The notes beneath the pieces are model-generated. The model saw only the letters and a list, made by a program, of their open reading frames with translations, was not told where the DNA came from and made no database searches. This document shows, piece by piece, positions 1 to 6,504 of a stretch of DNA of 20,165 nucleotides; the stretch's first letter is position 1; each line of letters opens with the position of its first letter. This stretch comes from a virus. The stretch spans positions 1-20,165 of IMG/VR virus record IMGVR_UViG_3300022874_000465, one strand, 5' to 3'. The translations under genes and the position numbers were made by a program.

Positions 1-17
1 TCAACATTTAGTTTCAT
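1..17 (-). CDS. 5' end of an MKLN-type hypothetical gene, cut by the window edge
   Basis: Only the first codons are present (MKLNV then a partial codon). The ATG is preceded by GAAGTGATACAA, identical to the start region of the gene at 257-496, and this stretch is part of the exact repeat 1-127 / 480-606. The gene is therefore very likely another copy of the MKLN...VKNIENM family. The rest lies outside the window. Function unknown. Confidence 0.6.
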
Positions 18-127
18 TTGTATCACTTCTTTATTTGTTTGTAATTGTTTATAATACTTTTCAACACTTTACGTCTTTCATCAGCTTCGATTGTTTCAAA
101 ACTATCATGTGCAACTTTTAAGCAATC
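1..127. repeat. 127-bp exact direct repeat, left copy
   Basis: Base-for-base identical to 480-606 (offset 479). It begins at the window edge and may extend further left. It contains the start of one MKLN-type gene, its SD GAAGTGAT, and the last 34 codons of the gene upstream. Identity stops abruptly at 128. Because flanking parts of the same genes are diverged, this looks like recent recombination or gene conversion rather than an old tandem duplication. Confidence 0.95.
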
Positions 128-250
128 GTCAAACATTTCATCGTCTGAAGGGTCTGCCACATTTTCAACTGGTCTTTTGTAAACCATTTTTTCAATGTTC
201 TTTACCAATGTTTCTGGATTGATTAGCAACCCATTAAGATCAAATCTCAT
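23..250 (-). CDS. chimeric hypothetical protein: MKLN-type N-terminus, Cys-family C-terminus
   Basis: 75 residues, function unknown. The N-terminal third (LLINPETLVKNIEKM, about residues 8-22) matches the N-terminus of the neighbour at 257-496 (LLINPDKYVKNIENM), also visibly at DNA level. The last 34 residues, from DCLKVAHDSF to NNYKQIKK, are identical to the C-terminus of the Cys-rich protein at 502-792, encoded by the 127-bp exact repeat. The gene is thus a fusion of two families, lacking the Cys cluster of the second. Start ATG follows GAGTGATGTGAA; the TGA of the upstream gene lies inside that site. The C-terminal half is predicted helical and charged. Stop TGA lies within the SD of the next gene. 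Confidence 0.85.
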   Translation of the reverse strand: MRFDLNGLLINPETLVKNIEKMVYKRPVENVADPSDDEMFDDCLKVAHDSFETIEADERRKVLKSIINNYKQIKK

Positions 251-256
251 TTCACA

Positions 257-496
257 TCACTCAATAATAATAGTTTCAGTTCCTTCTTCTTCACACTCTG
301 AATCATACTCTGGTTTCACATCATATGATTCGACAACAGGTTCAGGCTCTTCTACAACAATTGGTTTGGGTTCTACGACTTCTACAACTTCTACAGGCTC
401 TTCAATGATTTCAGCTTTTTTGCAGCTAAGCATATTCTCAATGTTCTTTACATACTTATCTGGATTAATTAATAGATTTTCAACATTTAGTTTCAT
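257..496 (-). CDS. MKLN-type hypothetical protein with Pro/Glu/Val-rich tail
   Basis: 79 residues, function unknown. The N-terminus MKLNVENLLINPDKYVKNIE is shared in part with the genes at 23-250, 10002-10520 and the fragment at 1-17. From about residue 30 it becomes a low-complexity acidic linker with repeated EEP/VVE/EPKP elements, ending in a Glu run; this part is probably disordered. I chose the ATG at 496 rather than an in-frame GTG at 505 because GAAGTGAT forms an SD five bases before the ATG and that GTG is part of it. The conserved N-terminal peptide on variable bodies may be a docking or targeting segment; that is inference. Confidence 0.8.
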   Translation of the reverse strand: MKLNVENLLINPDKYVKNIENMLSCKKAEIIEEPVEVVEVVEPKPIVVEEPEPVVESYDVKPEYDSECEEEGTETIIIE

Positions 497-606
497 TTGT
501 ATCACTTCTTTATTTGTTTGTAATTGTTTATAATACTTTTCAACACTTTACGTCTTTCATCAGCTTCGATTGTTTCAAAACTATCATGTGCAACTTTTAA
601 GCAATC
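480..606. repeat. 127-bp exact direct repeat, right copy
   Basis: Identical to 1-127. It covers the first codons of the gene at 257-496, its SD, and the 34 C-terminal codons plus stop of the gene at 502-792. The repeat is centred on a gene junction, not on a gene. Confidence 0.95.
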
Positions 607-792
607 TTCAATTTCATTTATAATACACGCATCTTTGTATAATTGGAATGGACACGTATAACCATCTTTGCGCTCACAATTATTATCACATACATCATTT
701 ACTATACATGCGTTGTTGATTTGTTCTACGAGTTCAGAAATTTTTTCAAGTCTGTCTACAATATATTTATCGGAGAATTGTTTATTTTCCAT
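502..792 (-). CDS. five-cysteine CPF mini-protein
   Basis: 96 residues. A helical, charged N-terminus is followed by Cys29, Cys35, Cys39, Cys47 and Cys56 (C-x5-C-x3-C-x7-C-x8-C, with CPF at 47-49), then a helical C-terminus that is exactly repeated in the gene at 23-250. The same cysteines at the same residue numbers occur in 799-1068, and four of five in 1817-2074. Metal or Fe-S binding is plausible from the spacing but not shown. Start ATG at 792 follows GAAGTGATTGAAG; an upstream in-frame TTG was rejected because it falls inside that site. The TGA of the preceding gene lies inside the same SD. Confidence 0.85.
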   Translation of the reverse strand: MENKQFSDKYIVDRLEKISELVEQINNACIVNDVCDNNCERKDGYTCPFQLYKDACIINEIEDCLKVAHDSFETIEADERRKVLKSIINNYKQIKK

Positions 793-798
793 CTTCAA

Positions 799-1068
799 TC
801 ACTTCTCAATTGGATGCACATCATTGTAATTTGTATCATTCATAATTTTTTTAATTTTTTCTTGTGCTTCAATAAGTTTAATATTCATCTTTTTAATCAT
901 ACAGTGGTCGGTATATACTTGAAATGGACATGTGTAATTGTCTTCTCTTTCACACTCGTTTTCACAATCTCCACTATACTTACACGCTTCTTCAAGTTCT
1001 TCTATAAGTTCAATCATGTTATTAACTATACACAATGTCCATTCATCACAGCTTCGTCTGTCTACCAT
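799..1068 (-). CDS. five-cysteine CPF mini-protein, paralogue
   Basis: 89 residues, paralogue of 502-792: Cys29, Cys35, Cys39, Cys47, Cys56 at identical positions, with the shared core YTCPFQVY. Two extra cysteines occur near the N-terminus (Cys7, Cys13). The N-terminal region IELIEELEEA is an amphipathic helix and the C-terminus is a Lys/Glu-rich helix. The start follows GAGGTGTTTAA. The gene overlaps the end of the gene at 1046-1633 by 23 bases in another frame. Function unknown; a small zinc- or iron-binding protein is the best guess. Confidence 0.85.
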   Translation of the reverse strand: MVDRRSCDEWTLCIVNNMIELIEELEEACKYSGDCENECEREDNYTCPFQVYTDHCMIKKMNIKLIEAQEKIKKIMNDTNYNDVHPIEK

Positions 1069-1633
1069 TTAAACACCTCACATCATTACCGTTTTCATCT
1101 ACCATTTTGTAATCGCAATTGTAGTCATCATTTTCTTTACACATTTCTTCATCATTCTCATCTGTTTGATAAGTGACATCACACATCTCAAGTTTAATAA
1201 TTGGTTTACATACTAATACACATAATCTTTCTATATCATCACTCCATTCGTCGTTACATGCTCTTTCTCTTTCTTCACTAAGTAATTTATTTGCATGTAA
1301 TAGAGCACTTTTCTTACCATCATATTTCTCACAATTATACAGGTGTAAATATTGTTCAGTGTCAATAACTAAATACTGTAGATCATTTTTATATTTTTCA
1401 AAGGTTTGTTTGTCTCCATTCAAATCTATAACCATGTGTCTTTGTGTAATGAGATTTGTATTGAGATCATTTTCTACAACGATAAATTTGTAATTGCATA
1501 TTTCATCAAAACCTCTATGCCAACAATTACCTTCTTTATCATAACCATTTTCATCTATCTCTGATTCATCTGGTTTGTGAACAACATCACACTGTTCCAA
1601 CATTCTAATCGGATAACATTCTAATACACACAT
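1046..1633 (-). CDS. Cys-rich internally duplicated protein, open part downstream of an in-frame TAG
   Basis: 195 residues from the first ATG, but no SD precedes it, and the frame stays open upstream to a TAG at 1688-1690. Beyond that TAG the same frame continues into 1691-1789, which has a good SD. The protein carries two related blocks: CVLECYPIRMLEQCDV near the N-terminus and CVLVCKPIIKLEMCDV near residue 137. The second block is preceded by ERERACNDEW. The equivalent of that preceding segment for the first block (RWCAWEGW) lies upstream of this ATG. The annotated ATG is therefore probably not the ancestral start. Either the gene is broken by nonsense mutation, the downstream half is restarted, or TAG is read through. 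Function unknown. Confidence 0.6.
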   Translation of the reverse strand: MCVLECYPIRMLEQCDVVHKPDESEIDENGYDKEGNCWHRGFDEICNYKFIVVENDLNTNLITQRHMVIDLNGDKQTFEKYKNDLQYLVIDTEQYLHLYNCEKYDGKKSALLHANKLLSEERERACNDEWSDDIERLCVLVCKPIIKLEMCDVTYQTDENDEEMCKENDDYNCDYKMVDENGNDVRCLNGRQTKL

Positions 1634-1687
1634 TTCTTCAGTGTTTTCATGCCATCCTTCCCACGCACACCACCTTTCATGTTCAAG

Positions 1688-1789
1688 CTAATCATGTAGA
1701 ATCTCGCACGCCACATTCTTCGAGTATTCAAGTTCTCTTTCACCATCTAATCCAACTACAACATACACCGGATCATACTTCTTCATCAT
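1688..1789 (-). pseudogene. 5' fragment of the split Cys-rich gene, ending in TAG
   Basis: 33 codons from ATG ATG (GAGG SD six or seven bases upstream) to TAG at 1688-1690. The fragment includes VYVVVGLDGERELEYSKN. It is in frame with 1046-1687 and aligns with the region before the second internal block of that gene (YLVIDTEQYLHLYN), so the two pieces once formed one gene of about 247 codons. Read alone it would make a 33-residue peptide. Suppression of the TAG would restore the full protein. Confidence 0.65.
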
Positions 1790-1828
1790 CAACCTCTTTA
1801 TTCATCATCAACCTCTTTATTCATTATC
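1782..1828. repeat. 19-bp tandem repeat over a gene junction
   Basis: Two copies of a 19-bp unit (1791-1809 and 1810-1828, one mismatch) plus a partial third copy at 1782-1790. On the minus strand each unit carries AATAAAGAGGTTGATGATG, so the stop and ribosome-binding region of the upstream gene is duplicated. Since 19 is not a multiple of three, the two ATG ATG pairs are in different frames. The first opens only an 11-codon ORF, the second opens the fragment at 1688-1789. Confidence 0.9.
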
Positions 1829-2074
1829 AACATTTCTCTCACTCACAATCCCATTAATATTATTACGTATCTTGTTTAAACTATCATAAATTATATCGAG
1901 ATGACAGTAATCTTTGTTCATTTCAAAAGGGCAGGGAGTTCCGTCACCCATTTTACATTTATTATCACGCACATTATTTTCTAAACAAATACTGTCTAAC
2001 CAACCAACAGTATCAATAAGTTCGTCCACTCTTTTTAGCATTTCTTCATCTGCCATATCTCTTACAATTGTCAT
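1817..2074 (-). CDS. CPF mini-protein with one cysteine replaced by arginine
   Basis: 85 residues, third member of the 502-792 family. Cys30, Cys40, Cys48 and Cys57 match; the second cysteine of the family is Arg36. The core GDGTPCPFEMNKDYC is clear. An N-terminal amphipathic helix (MLKRVDELIDTVGWL) and a C-terminal helix flank it. Start ATG at 2074 overlaps the upstream stop as ATGA and follows AAGGATGAACCC. The loss of one cysteine means that at least this copy cannot use all five as ligands. Function unknown. Confidence 0.8.
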   Translation of the reverse strand: MTIVRDMADEEMLKRVDELIDTVGWLDSICLENNVRDNKCKMGDGTPCPFEMNKDYCHLDIIYDSLNKIRNNINGIVSERNVDNE

Positions 2075-2346
2075 GGGTTCATCCTTGTTCTCTCATCCAT
2101 ATCGTTCTTAAGATCTTCAAACAAATTTGTAATTTTTAATATATTGCAATGCTCAAGTTGTTTTGTATAAACTTCATTCGTATTATTAAAAATACAATCT
2201 TTGCAACCGTTCTTAGCCAACGTTTCACATTCAAGCCAATAGTCATCAAAGAATTGTATGGTTTGTTTTCCTAACCTTTTGATTTCTTCTTTGGCTTGTT
2301 TTGACATTATGTATTGTTCTTTTGTTGCGTCTTCTTGTTTTGTCAT
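2071..2346 (-). CDS. Cys-containing hypothetical protein, distant CPF-type
   Basis: 91 residues. A Lys/Gln/Glu-rich helical N-terminus leads to Cys40, Cys48, Cys51 and Cys67 (C-x7-C-x2-C-x15-C, with NGCKDCIF), then a helical acidic C-terminus. The layout (helix, Cys knot, helix) matches the neighbouring CPF family but the spacing differs, so homology is only suggested. Start ATG follows GTGGTAAATCAAAA. It is translationally coupled to 1817-2074 by an ATGA overlap. Function unknown. Confidence 0.75.
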   Translation of the reverse strand: MTKQEDATKEQYIMSKQAKEEIKRLGKQTIQFFDDYWLECETLAKNGCKDCIFNNTNEVYTKQLEHCNILKITNLFEDLKNDMDERTRMNP

Positions 2347-2362
2347 TTTTGATTTACCACAT

Positions 2363-2734
2363 TTAAATTATTGAACTGATTGATCTAAGTGTTTCTTGAA
2401 TTGCATAATAATCGGGGTTTGTGATATGTAGATAAAGAGAACCAAGTGCCATGAACACTATAAATGATATTATAATTACTAATACCATAGTAAAGACTAA
2501 AAGCATGAAATCCTCGTCCTCAAGTTTATCTCCAATTTCCATTTCTTTATTTGATTTTAATATCCGTTTGTATACAAGATATAAGGTTACACATGTGGTT
2601 ATAACTACGAGAAATACTGTAACAGTTAGTGTTATCGATTGAGTTACACAAAATTTAGCATTAATACTTGTAATTTCAGTAAGTGCGATTCCTAATTTAT
2701 CTGCGAGTGTGATAGCTGCGTCTCCGAGTTCCAT
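2363..2734 (-). CDS. two-helix inner-membrane protein
   Basis: 123 residues with two strong hydrophobic segments, about residues 33-55 (ITLTVTVFLVVITTCVTLYL) and 76-102 (FMLLVFTMVLVIIISFIVFM), separated by a charged loop with EIGDKLEDED. The C-terminus has NPDYYAIQETLRSI, a type of ending I recall in other small phage-encoded membrane proteins. There is no cleavable signal. It could act in superinfection exclusion, membrane remodelling or as a holin-like protein, but nothing in the sequence decides. Start follows GAGGTAGATTAATT. One of only two clear membrane proteins in the window. Confidence 0.8.
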   Translation of the reverse strand: MELGDAAITLADKLGIALTEITSINAKFCVTQSITLTVTVFLVVITTCVTLYLVYKRILKSNKEMEIGDKLEDEDFMLLVFTMVLVIIISFIVFMALGSLYLHITNPDYYAIQETLRSISSII

Positions 2735-2736
2735 AA

Positions 2737-3660
2737 TTAATCTACCTCTTTTATCTTATCTTTGGGAGTAACACTACACCCATCCAAATCACCAACAATC
2801 CAAAATGATTTTGAATTGTAATGTTCTGATTCATATGCATCACAAATATCTTCTTCGATATTTATGTTATTTAAATCAATCTCATTATCTTTTCCAAATA
2901 TATTATCTATAATTAGTTTGCATAGACCTTCTTCATCAACATCTTCAACTAATTCTTCATCTGTGTGCAAACCATATCCGCCATCAACATCATATAATAC
3001 ATATTTGTCAAGCTCTTTATTCCAAACATTTATGCAATAAGATACAGAGCATAATAACATATCATTAAAACAATCCCAATTCTGTATAAAGAACACGTGT
3101 GGAGAAGAGAAACCACCACGAGCATCAGCGCCATTATGTGTTTGAATGATTAAATATTCATGTCCACCTGTATGATCTACGAATAATGTATATAACCAAT
3201 TACCATTTAAAAGATGTTCATAATTATATGTGTAACCGTGTGATTCACATTCAAGATCAATTTTGTATGATTCGTCTTCTTCTTCATCATAAAATATAAA
3301 TCCATTTTTAACAATTGCTTTGCGCCATTCTTCTACATTATCCCGGTATGATTCTTTGTTGTTGTTAATATCGTTCCACAAGTCTTGTTCCATCTGTTTT
3401 GATACTTCATTTATATCTAAAAATGCATTGAAGAAATGAAATAGACTTTTTGAAATTATTAGATTTTCATCATTTGAGATTTCGAGTTTTGATTCTGGTT
3501 CGTTAATTAATGTAACATCTGCTAACCTTTGCCATCTCCTATTAGATTCACCACCTGAGTCTAACATACTTGTACCTGTGTTTTCTTTTATGATCATTGA
3601 AAGTGCATTATCTTTGTGCCCTTCAAGGATTTCTTTTGTTATGTCTTCTTGATATGTCAT
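2737..3660 (-). CDS. conserved phage-type hypothetical protein (LDSGG / HNGxDxRGG)
   Basis: 307 residues. The N-terminal NTGTSMLDSGGESNRRWQR (about residues 27-45) and the later THNGADARGGFSSPHVF resemble a widespread phage protein family I recall as LDSGG...GR..QRN plus HNGcDxRGGY.P.vF; the function of that family is not known to me. Between them lies a region rich in acidic and aromatic residues; the C-terminal part contains YDVDGGYGLH and a long acidic stretch. Start chosen at ATG 3660; the AGGAG lies 11 bases upstream, rather far, and a GTG at 3672 overlaps it. The second-largest intact gene in the window. Confidence 0.8.
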   Translation of the reverse strand: MTYQEDITKEILEGHKDNALSMIIKENTGTSMLDSGGESNRRWQRLADVTLINEPESKLEISNDENLIISKSLFHFFNAFLDINEVSKQMEQDLWNDINNNKESYRDNVEEWRKAIVKNGFIFYDEEEDESYKIDLECESHGYTYNYEHLLNGNWLYTLFVDHTGGHEYLIIQTHNGADARGGFSSPHVFFIQNWDCFNDMLLCSVSYCINVWNKELDKYVLYDVDGGYGLHTDEELVEDVDEEGLCKLIIDNIFGKDNEIDLNNINIEEDICDAYESEHYNSKSFWIVGDLDGCSVTPKDKIKEVD

Positions 3661-3679
3661 CTTTTGTTTCACTCCTGTT

Positions 3680-3943
3680 TTACCACGTTTGGATTATATA
3701 CAAATATAAATCCGTGGAAATAATTGTTTCTTCTGCAAGTGTTTGGTTTCCACAATTGTTAATTTCATATCTTTTTAAAAGTTTTCCTACTTTTTCATCA
3801 GATTTGGAATTAATTATATCGTAACCAAATCCCAATTCATCTGGTGAAACTTTATAATTTTCATTTGTAAATTCTCTTGTTACATTTATAATGTTGTGTT
3901 CTACTTCATTAATTTCTTCAATTGTGTCAATTTTAATTAACAT
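3680..3943 (-). CDS. hypothetical protein, 87 aa
   Basis: Unrecognised. The N-terminus MLIKIDTIEEINEVEHNI looks like a beta strand followed by a helix, the middle has a Lys-rich helix (DEKVGKLLKRYEI), and the C-terminus is strand-like (STDLYLYIIQTW). No cysteine cluster or membrane segment. ATG at 3943 was chosen over an in-frame GTG at 3955 because GAGGTGA sits just upstream and that GTG is inside it. The TGA of the preceding gene lies in the same SD. The stop precedes the AGGAG of the gene at 2737. Confidence 0.75.
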   Translation of the reverse strand: MLIKIDTIEEINEVEHNIINVTREFTNENYKVSPDELGFGYDIINSKSDEKVGKLLKRYEINNCGNQTLAEETIISTDLYLYIIQTW

Positions 3944-3951
3944 TTTTCTTT

Positions 3952-4206
3952 TCACCTCATTTTCTCTATTTCAATTGCTTCACGATATTTTCTTTTAATA
4001 GTGTTGATTGCATCGAATACACAATCAATCTCTTCATTTGCAGGCGGTGTCATTTTGTCTTTGTGATAATCGCTACCAGAACAATTCAAACAATTCTGAT
4101 CACATTCTAAAATAATTGCGTTGTAATAATTTTCAAGTTCATCAAGATGCACACCGAGTTCTTTGAAATTCGGCTCGTTTATATGAAGTTCATCAACGTG
4201 TTTCAT
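3952..4206 (-). CDS. small Cys-containing hypothetical protein
   Basis: 84 residues with Cys35, Cys39, Cys42 and Cys62 (ILECDQNCLNCSGSDYHK), flanked by an N-terminal acidic helix and a C-terminal Lys/Arg-rich helix (AINTIKRKYREAIEIEKMR). The layout recalls the CPF mini-proteins at 502-2074 but the spacing is different. Start ATG at 4206 follows GAGAGGAAAGGAAAA and overlaps the end of the upstream gene by 14 bases; a longer in-frame ATG at 4242 has no comparable site. Likely metal-binding; function unknown. Confidence 0.75.
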   Translation of the reverse strand: MKHVDELHINEPNFKELGVHLDELENYYNAIILECDQNCLNCSGSDYHKDKMTPPANEEIDCVFDAINTIKRKYREAIEIEKMR

Positions 4207-4462
4207 TTTTCCTTTCCTCTCCTCTCTCTTTACAACTTTCATACCATTCTTCTAAGAATTCGTTGTTATACATATCTGTTACCGAAATTGAGCTATCTAT
4301 TGTTTTACCGACTCGAACTGCTCCACTTTTTCCCAAATATCTGTAACCATCTTTTCTTGCATGACTCATTCTGATATATTTTGAGCTGCTGTAATGTTCG
4401 TCAACTTTCCATTCAAGCGCTTCAAAATATAAGATGAGAAGGTCTTTTCTTTTTAGTTTCAT
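4193..4462 (-). CDS. hypothetical protein, basic, 89 aa
   Basis: More basic than its neighbours. A helical N-terminus (MKLKRKDLLILYFEALEWK) is followed by KYIRMSHARKDGYRYLGKSG and AVRVGKTIDSSISVTDMY, which look like beta strands of a compact domain; I have a vague memory of similar phage proteins but cannot name a family. The C-terminus is a charged helix. ATG at 4462 overlaps the upstream stop as ATGA and follows GGGAACAAGT, which supports it over the ATG at 4474. Confidence 0.75.
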   Translation of the reverse strand: MKLKRKDLLILYFEALEWKVDEHYSSSKYIRMSHARKDGYRYLGKSGAVRVGKTIDSSISVTDMYNNEFLEEWYESCKERGEERKNETR

Positions 4463-4743
4463 ACTTGTTCCCATATATCATAATCTCTGTTGTAATATTC
4501 AATCGAAGTGCAGCCCGAACTTCCTCTCCCGAAATCATCAAGCGGTTCAAAATATTTATGTTCCCATCCTTTATCACACAACAATCTGCCATAATAGTAA
4601 AGGTAATCATCACCATCAAGGAGTTTGAAAGCTATGTGTGGATAAGAGTTCCAAACTATCTCATCATAATCTTCTGATAAGATGGTAAATTTGGGTTCTT
4701 TATCATTGAGAAAATTAAATACATTAAAGTCAATTTTGAACAT
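4459..4743 (-). CDS. conserved phage-type hypothetical protein (PLDDFG...GCT)
   Basis: 94 residues. The segment FEPLDDFGRGSSGCTSIEYY followed by a terminal Trp (DIWEQV) is a pattern I recall from many small phage proteins with no assigned role. Before it, YLYYYGRLLCDKGWEHKY looks like an antiparallel beta region. The start ATG is 12 bases beyond GAGG, a long spacing, but it is the first in-frame ATG after the upstream stop. Translationally coupled to 4193-4462 by ATGA. Function unknown. Confidence 0.75.
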   Translation of the reverse strand: MFKIDFNVFNFLNDKEPKFTILSEDYDEIVWNSYPHIAFKLLDGDDYLYYYGRLLCDKGWEHKYFEPLDDFGRGSSGCTSIEYYNRDYDIWEQV

Positions 4744-4750
4744 GTTTTAG

Positions 4751-5347
4751 TTAGTCCTCTGTTCTTTCACCGTTATTTTTTTGTGAATTTTCTAGATATC
4801 TTTTCCATGTGTATTCACCGTCTTCTTCTTTATCATCTTCTTCTCCACTGTCTTCATCTTCTTCTTCATTTACAAGTTCTTCAATATAATTTGCAATGAT
4901 ATTAATCATCACATTGATTCTGTAGTATTGTCCAATTTGTAGTTTTATAAAGATATCAGTTTCATTTGGGTCGATCCATCCATTTTCAATTGCTTCGTTA
5001 ATATTAAAAAGTCGATTTGTGTTATCACGATACCATCCAAGTTGGTTGTAGGTTGAATCATCTGTTTCTGAGTCGGCAATTTCATAACCAATATCGTGTG
5101 CATCATCCCATGTTGTTATATCCCAACTTGTCAGATGCTCAAGAATATTAATGATTGTTCTGTAAGACCAGCCGTTTGGAATCTCTTCATCGTGACATTC
5201 ATAAATCATGTTGCGCAGATTTTCATCATCTTGAAATTCTCGTTTTACTCTGTAATATTTACCTTTGCAGTCATCTTCATCTACATAATCTCTTGTTGCT
5301 TCTTCAAATTTGTTAAGCACATCTTTTACTGCTTCGTTAAAGCTCAT
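4751..5347 (-). CDS. hypothetical protein family Y (FNEAV...KFE.ATRD), copy 2
   Basis: 198 residues, clear paralogue of 16163-16675: both start M(S/N)FNEAVK, then KFE.ATRD, KYYRVK.EF.DD, CHD(D/E)E(I/L)PN.W.Y.TI..IL, a variable middle with GWY.D..NR..NI.E, a (I/S)(G/A)QY.RI segment, and an acidic tail. Here the tail is longer (EEDEDSGEEDDKEEDGEYTW). The fold is predicted mostly helical. I recall similar proteins in other phages, without a function. Start ATG follows GAAGTGAAATAAATT. Confidence 0.85.
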   Translation of the reverse strand: MSFNEAVKDVLNKFEEATRDYVDEDDCKGKYYRVKREFQDDENLRNMIYECHDEEIPNGWSYRTIINILEHLTSWDITTWDDAHDIGYEIADSETDDSTYNQLGWYRDNTNRLFNINEAIENGWIDPNETDIFIKLQIGQYYRINVMINIIANYIEELVNEEEDEDSGEEDDKEEDGEYTWKRYLENSQKNNGERTED

Positions 5348-5360
5348 AATTTATTTCACT

Positions 5361-5951
5361 TCATACTTTGTCTAATAGTTCTTGTAGCTCATCGTTTATA
5401 GTGTTTTCGCTATATTTCACAATTACATAATCATATTTTGCACAATTGACCATGTCCTGAACAATTTCATCAAGAGTCATTTCTTCGTAATTAGATGGTA
5501 AATCTTCTTCTCCATTATAATACCATTCCCAAAAATCCCATATGCCCATATTCTCCACACATGATAAGTTGTCAATAAGATCATAAACACGTTCATCTAA
5601 TTCCCAAGTTGCGCGATCATTAAACTGTCCGATGTAGCTGCTTCCATTCCACTTTTCGCACCAATGGTTTAATAGTTGTTCAAGCATTTCTTTTATATTA
5701 GAATTCTCCCATTCATCCTGAAATCTTATCACATTAATATCACCGGGAAGATTATAATATGATTCAAAACCGAGATGACTTCTCATTGAATAAGTGCCAT
5801 CTTTATATTTTGTTATAATATCGGCGGTTGCATTTTCCCAATCAACAACAAGATAAATCAGAGCCTGTTGATAATTGTTGTATGGATCTTGTTCAACAAC
5901 ATCCATTTCATTCTCATATTTAGATATAAGTTTTAACTTTTTCATTGTCAT
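5361..5951 (-). CDS. hypothetical protein, 196 aa, Trp-rich acidic
   Basis: Unrecognised. The N-terminus (MTMKKLKLISKYENEMDV) is followed by a strand-like region ALIYLVVDWENATADIITKY, then by helices rich in Trp, Asp and Asn (LLNHWCEKWNGSSYIGQF; MGIWDFWEWYYNGEEDLP). The C-terminus ends in a strand and helix (YDYVIVKYSEN). ATG at 5951 was chosen because GAGGAG lies just upstream, inside the codons of a longer open frame. The TGA of the upstream gene overlaps this SD. No metal site or membrane segment. Confidence 0.8.
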   Translation of the reverse strand: MTMKKLKLISKYENEMDVVEQDPYNNYQQALIYLVVDWENATADIITKYKDGTYSMRSHLGFESYYNLPGDINVIRFQDEWENSNIKEMLEQLLNHWCEKWNGSSYIGQFNDRATWELDERVYDLIDNLSCVENMGIWDFWEWYYNGEEDLPSNYEEMTLDEIVQDMVNCAKYDYVIVKYSENTINDELQELLDKV

Positions 5952-5965
5952 AATTTGTCTTCTCC

Positions 5966-6154
5966 TCATTCAAAATAATAAATGCACCAATAATCTGTTC
6001 CCATGTGGCTTGTAAATAGTGTGCCAGCTTTCATCATATCAAGAATTTCAACCACATTTTTCCAATGGTCTTCAATGAAATCAATCACTCTATCTAATGT
6101 TGTTTCTTCTGTTACTCCATCACTAAATGCTCTGTAGTATTTGTATCCTATCAT
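5966..6154 (-). CDS. small hypothetical protein, 62 aa
   Basis: Unrecognised. Composition suggests a strand (YKYYRAF), a helix (TLDRVIDFIEDHWKNVVEILDMM) and a short C-terminal strand pair ending DYWCIYYFE. Start ATG overlaps the upstream stop by one base (TGATG) and follows GAGAGGTTTTG, so it is translationally coupled to 6154-6501. Function unknown. Confidence 0.75.
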   Translation of the reverse strand: MIGYKYYRAFSDGVTEETTLDRVIDFIEDHWKNVVEILDMMKAGTLFTSHMGTDYWCIYYFE

Positions 6155-6501
6155 CAAAACCTCTCAAATTCCTGCTTCATTAACCAATTAGCGAATTCAT
6201 ACCACATTGGAACATCTATATCCCCACCAAGATATGTTTTATGATGATCTTCGCGCTCATTTTCTGGTTTTTCGTTGTATAACTTCTCAGAATGTTCGTA
6301 GTGTTCAATCGCATTTACAACTCTACTTTCGATAATACTTTTTGTGCCTTCATCAAGATTATTCCAATGTGTTTTAATAATATTTACGATAGTATGTGGT
6401 AGATATGTCATCCTTCCAATAGAATGATCAAGCGCCGATGTTAATACAAGTTTGGCTTCTTCTTGATTTAAAATAATTTGTGGTTGTTCATCTGGCATCA
6501 T
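6154..6501 (-). CDS. hypothetical protein, 115 aa, helical
   Basis: Unrecognised. Mostly helical: ILNQEEAKLVLTSALDHSIG, IVNIIKTHWNNLDEGTKSII, AIEHYEHSEKLYNEKPENER, and an ending PMWYEFANWLMKQEFERF. Starts ATG ATG after GAGGATTAGATA. The frame continues upstream through ATA and a TAG (6505-6507) directly into the small gene at 6505-6618, so suppression of that TAG would give a 154-codon fusion. The good SD argues for independent translation. Confidence 0.8.
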   Translation of the reverse strand: MMPDEQPQIILNQEEAKLVLTSALDHSIGRMTYLPHTIVNIIKTHWNNLDEGTKSIIESRVVNAIEHYEHSEKLYNEKPENEREDHHKTYLGGDIDVPMWYEFANWLMKQEFERF

Positions 6502-6504
6502 TAT

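Noticed and set aside
195-533. Plus-strand ORF over the start of the window, and all other plus-strand ORFs (for example 643-1176, 7214-7501, 10567-10854)
   Set aside because: They lie opposite well-supported minus-strand genes with SDs and paralogues, and their Ser/Thr/Phe/Leu-rich translations are typical of antisense frames of AT-rich acidic genes.
1-606. CRISPR or insertion-sequence interpretation of the direct repeat
   Set aside because: Two copies of 127 bp covering gene ends, without spacers, inverted termini or a transposase.
4422-4619. Minus-strand ORF of 65 codons
   Set aside because: It overlaps the conserved-looking genes 4193-4462 and 4459-4743 in another frame.
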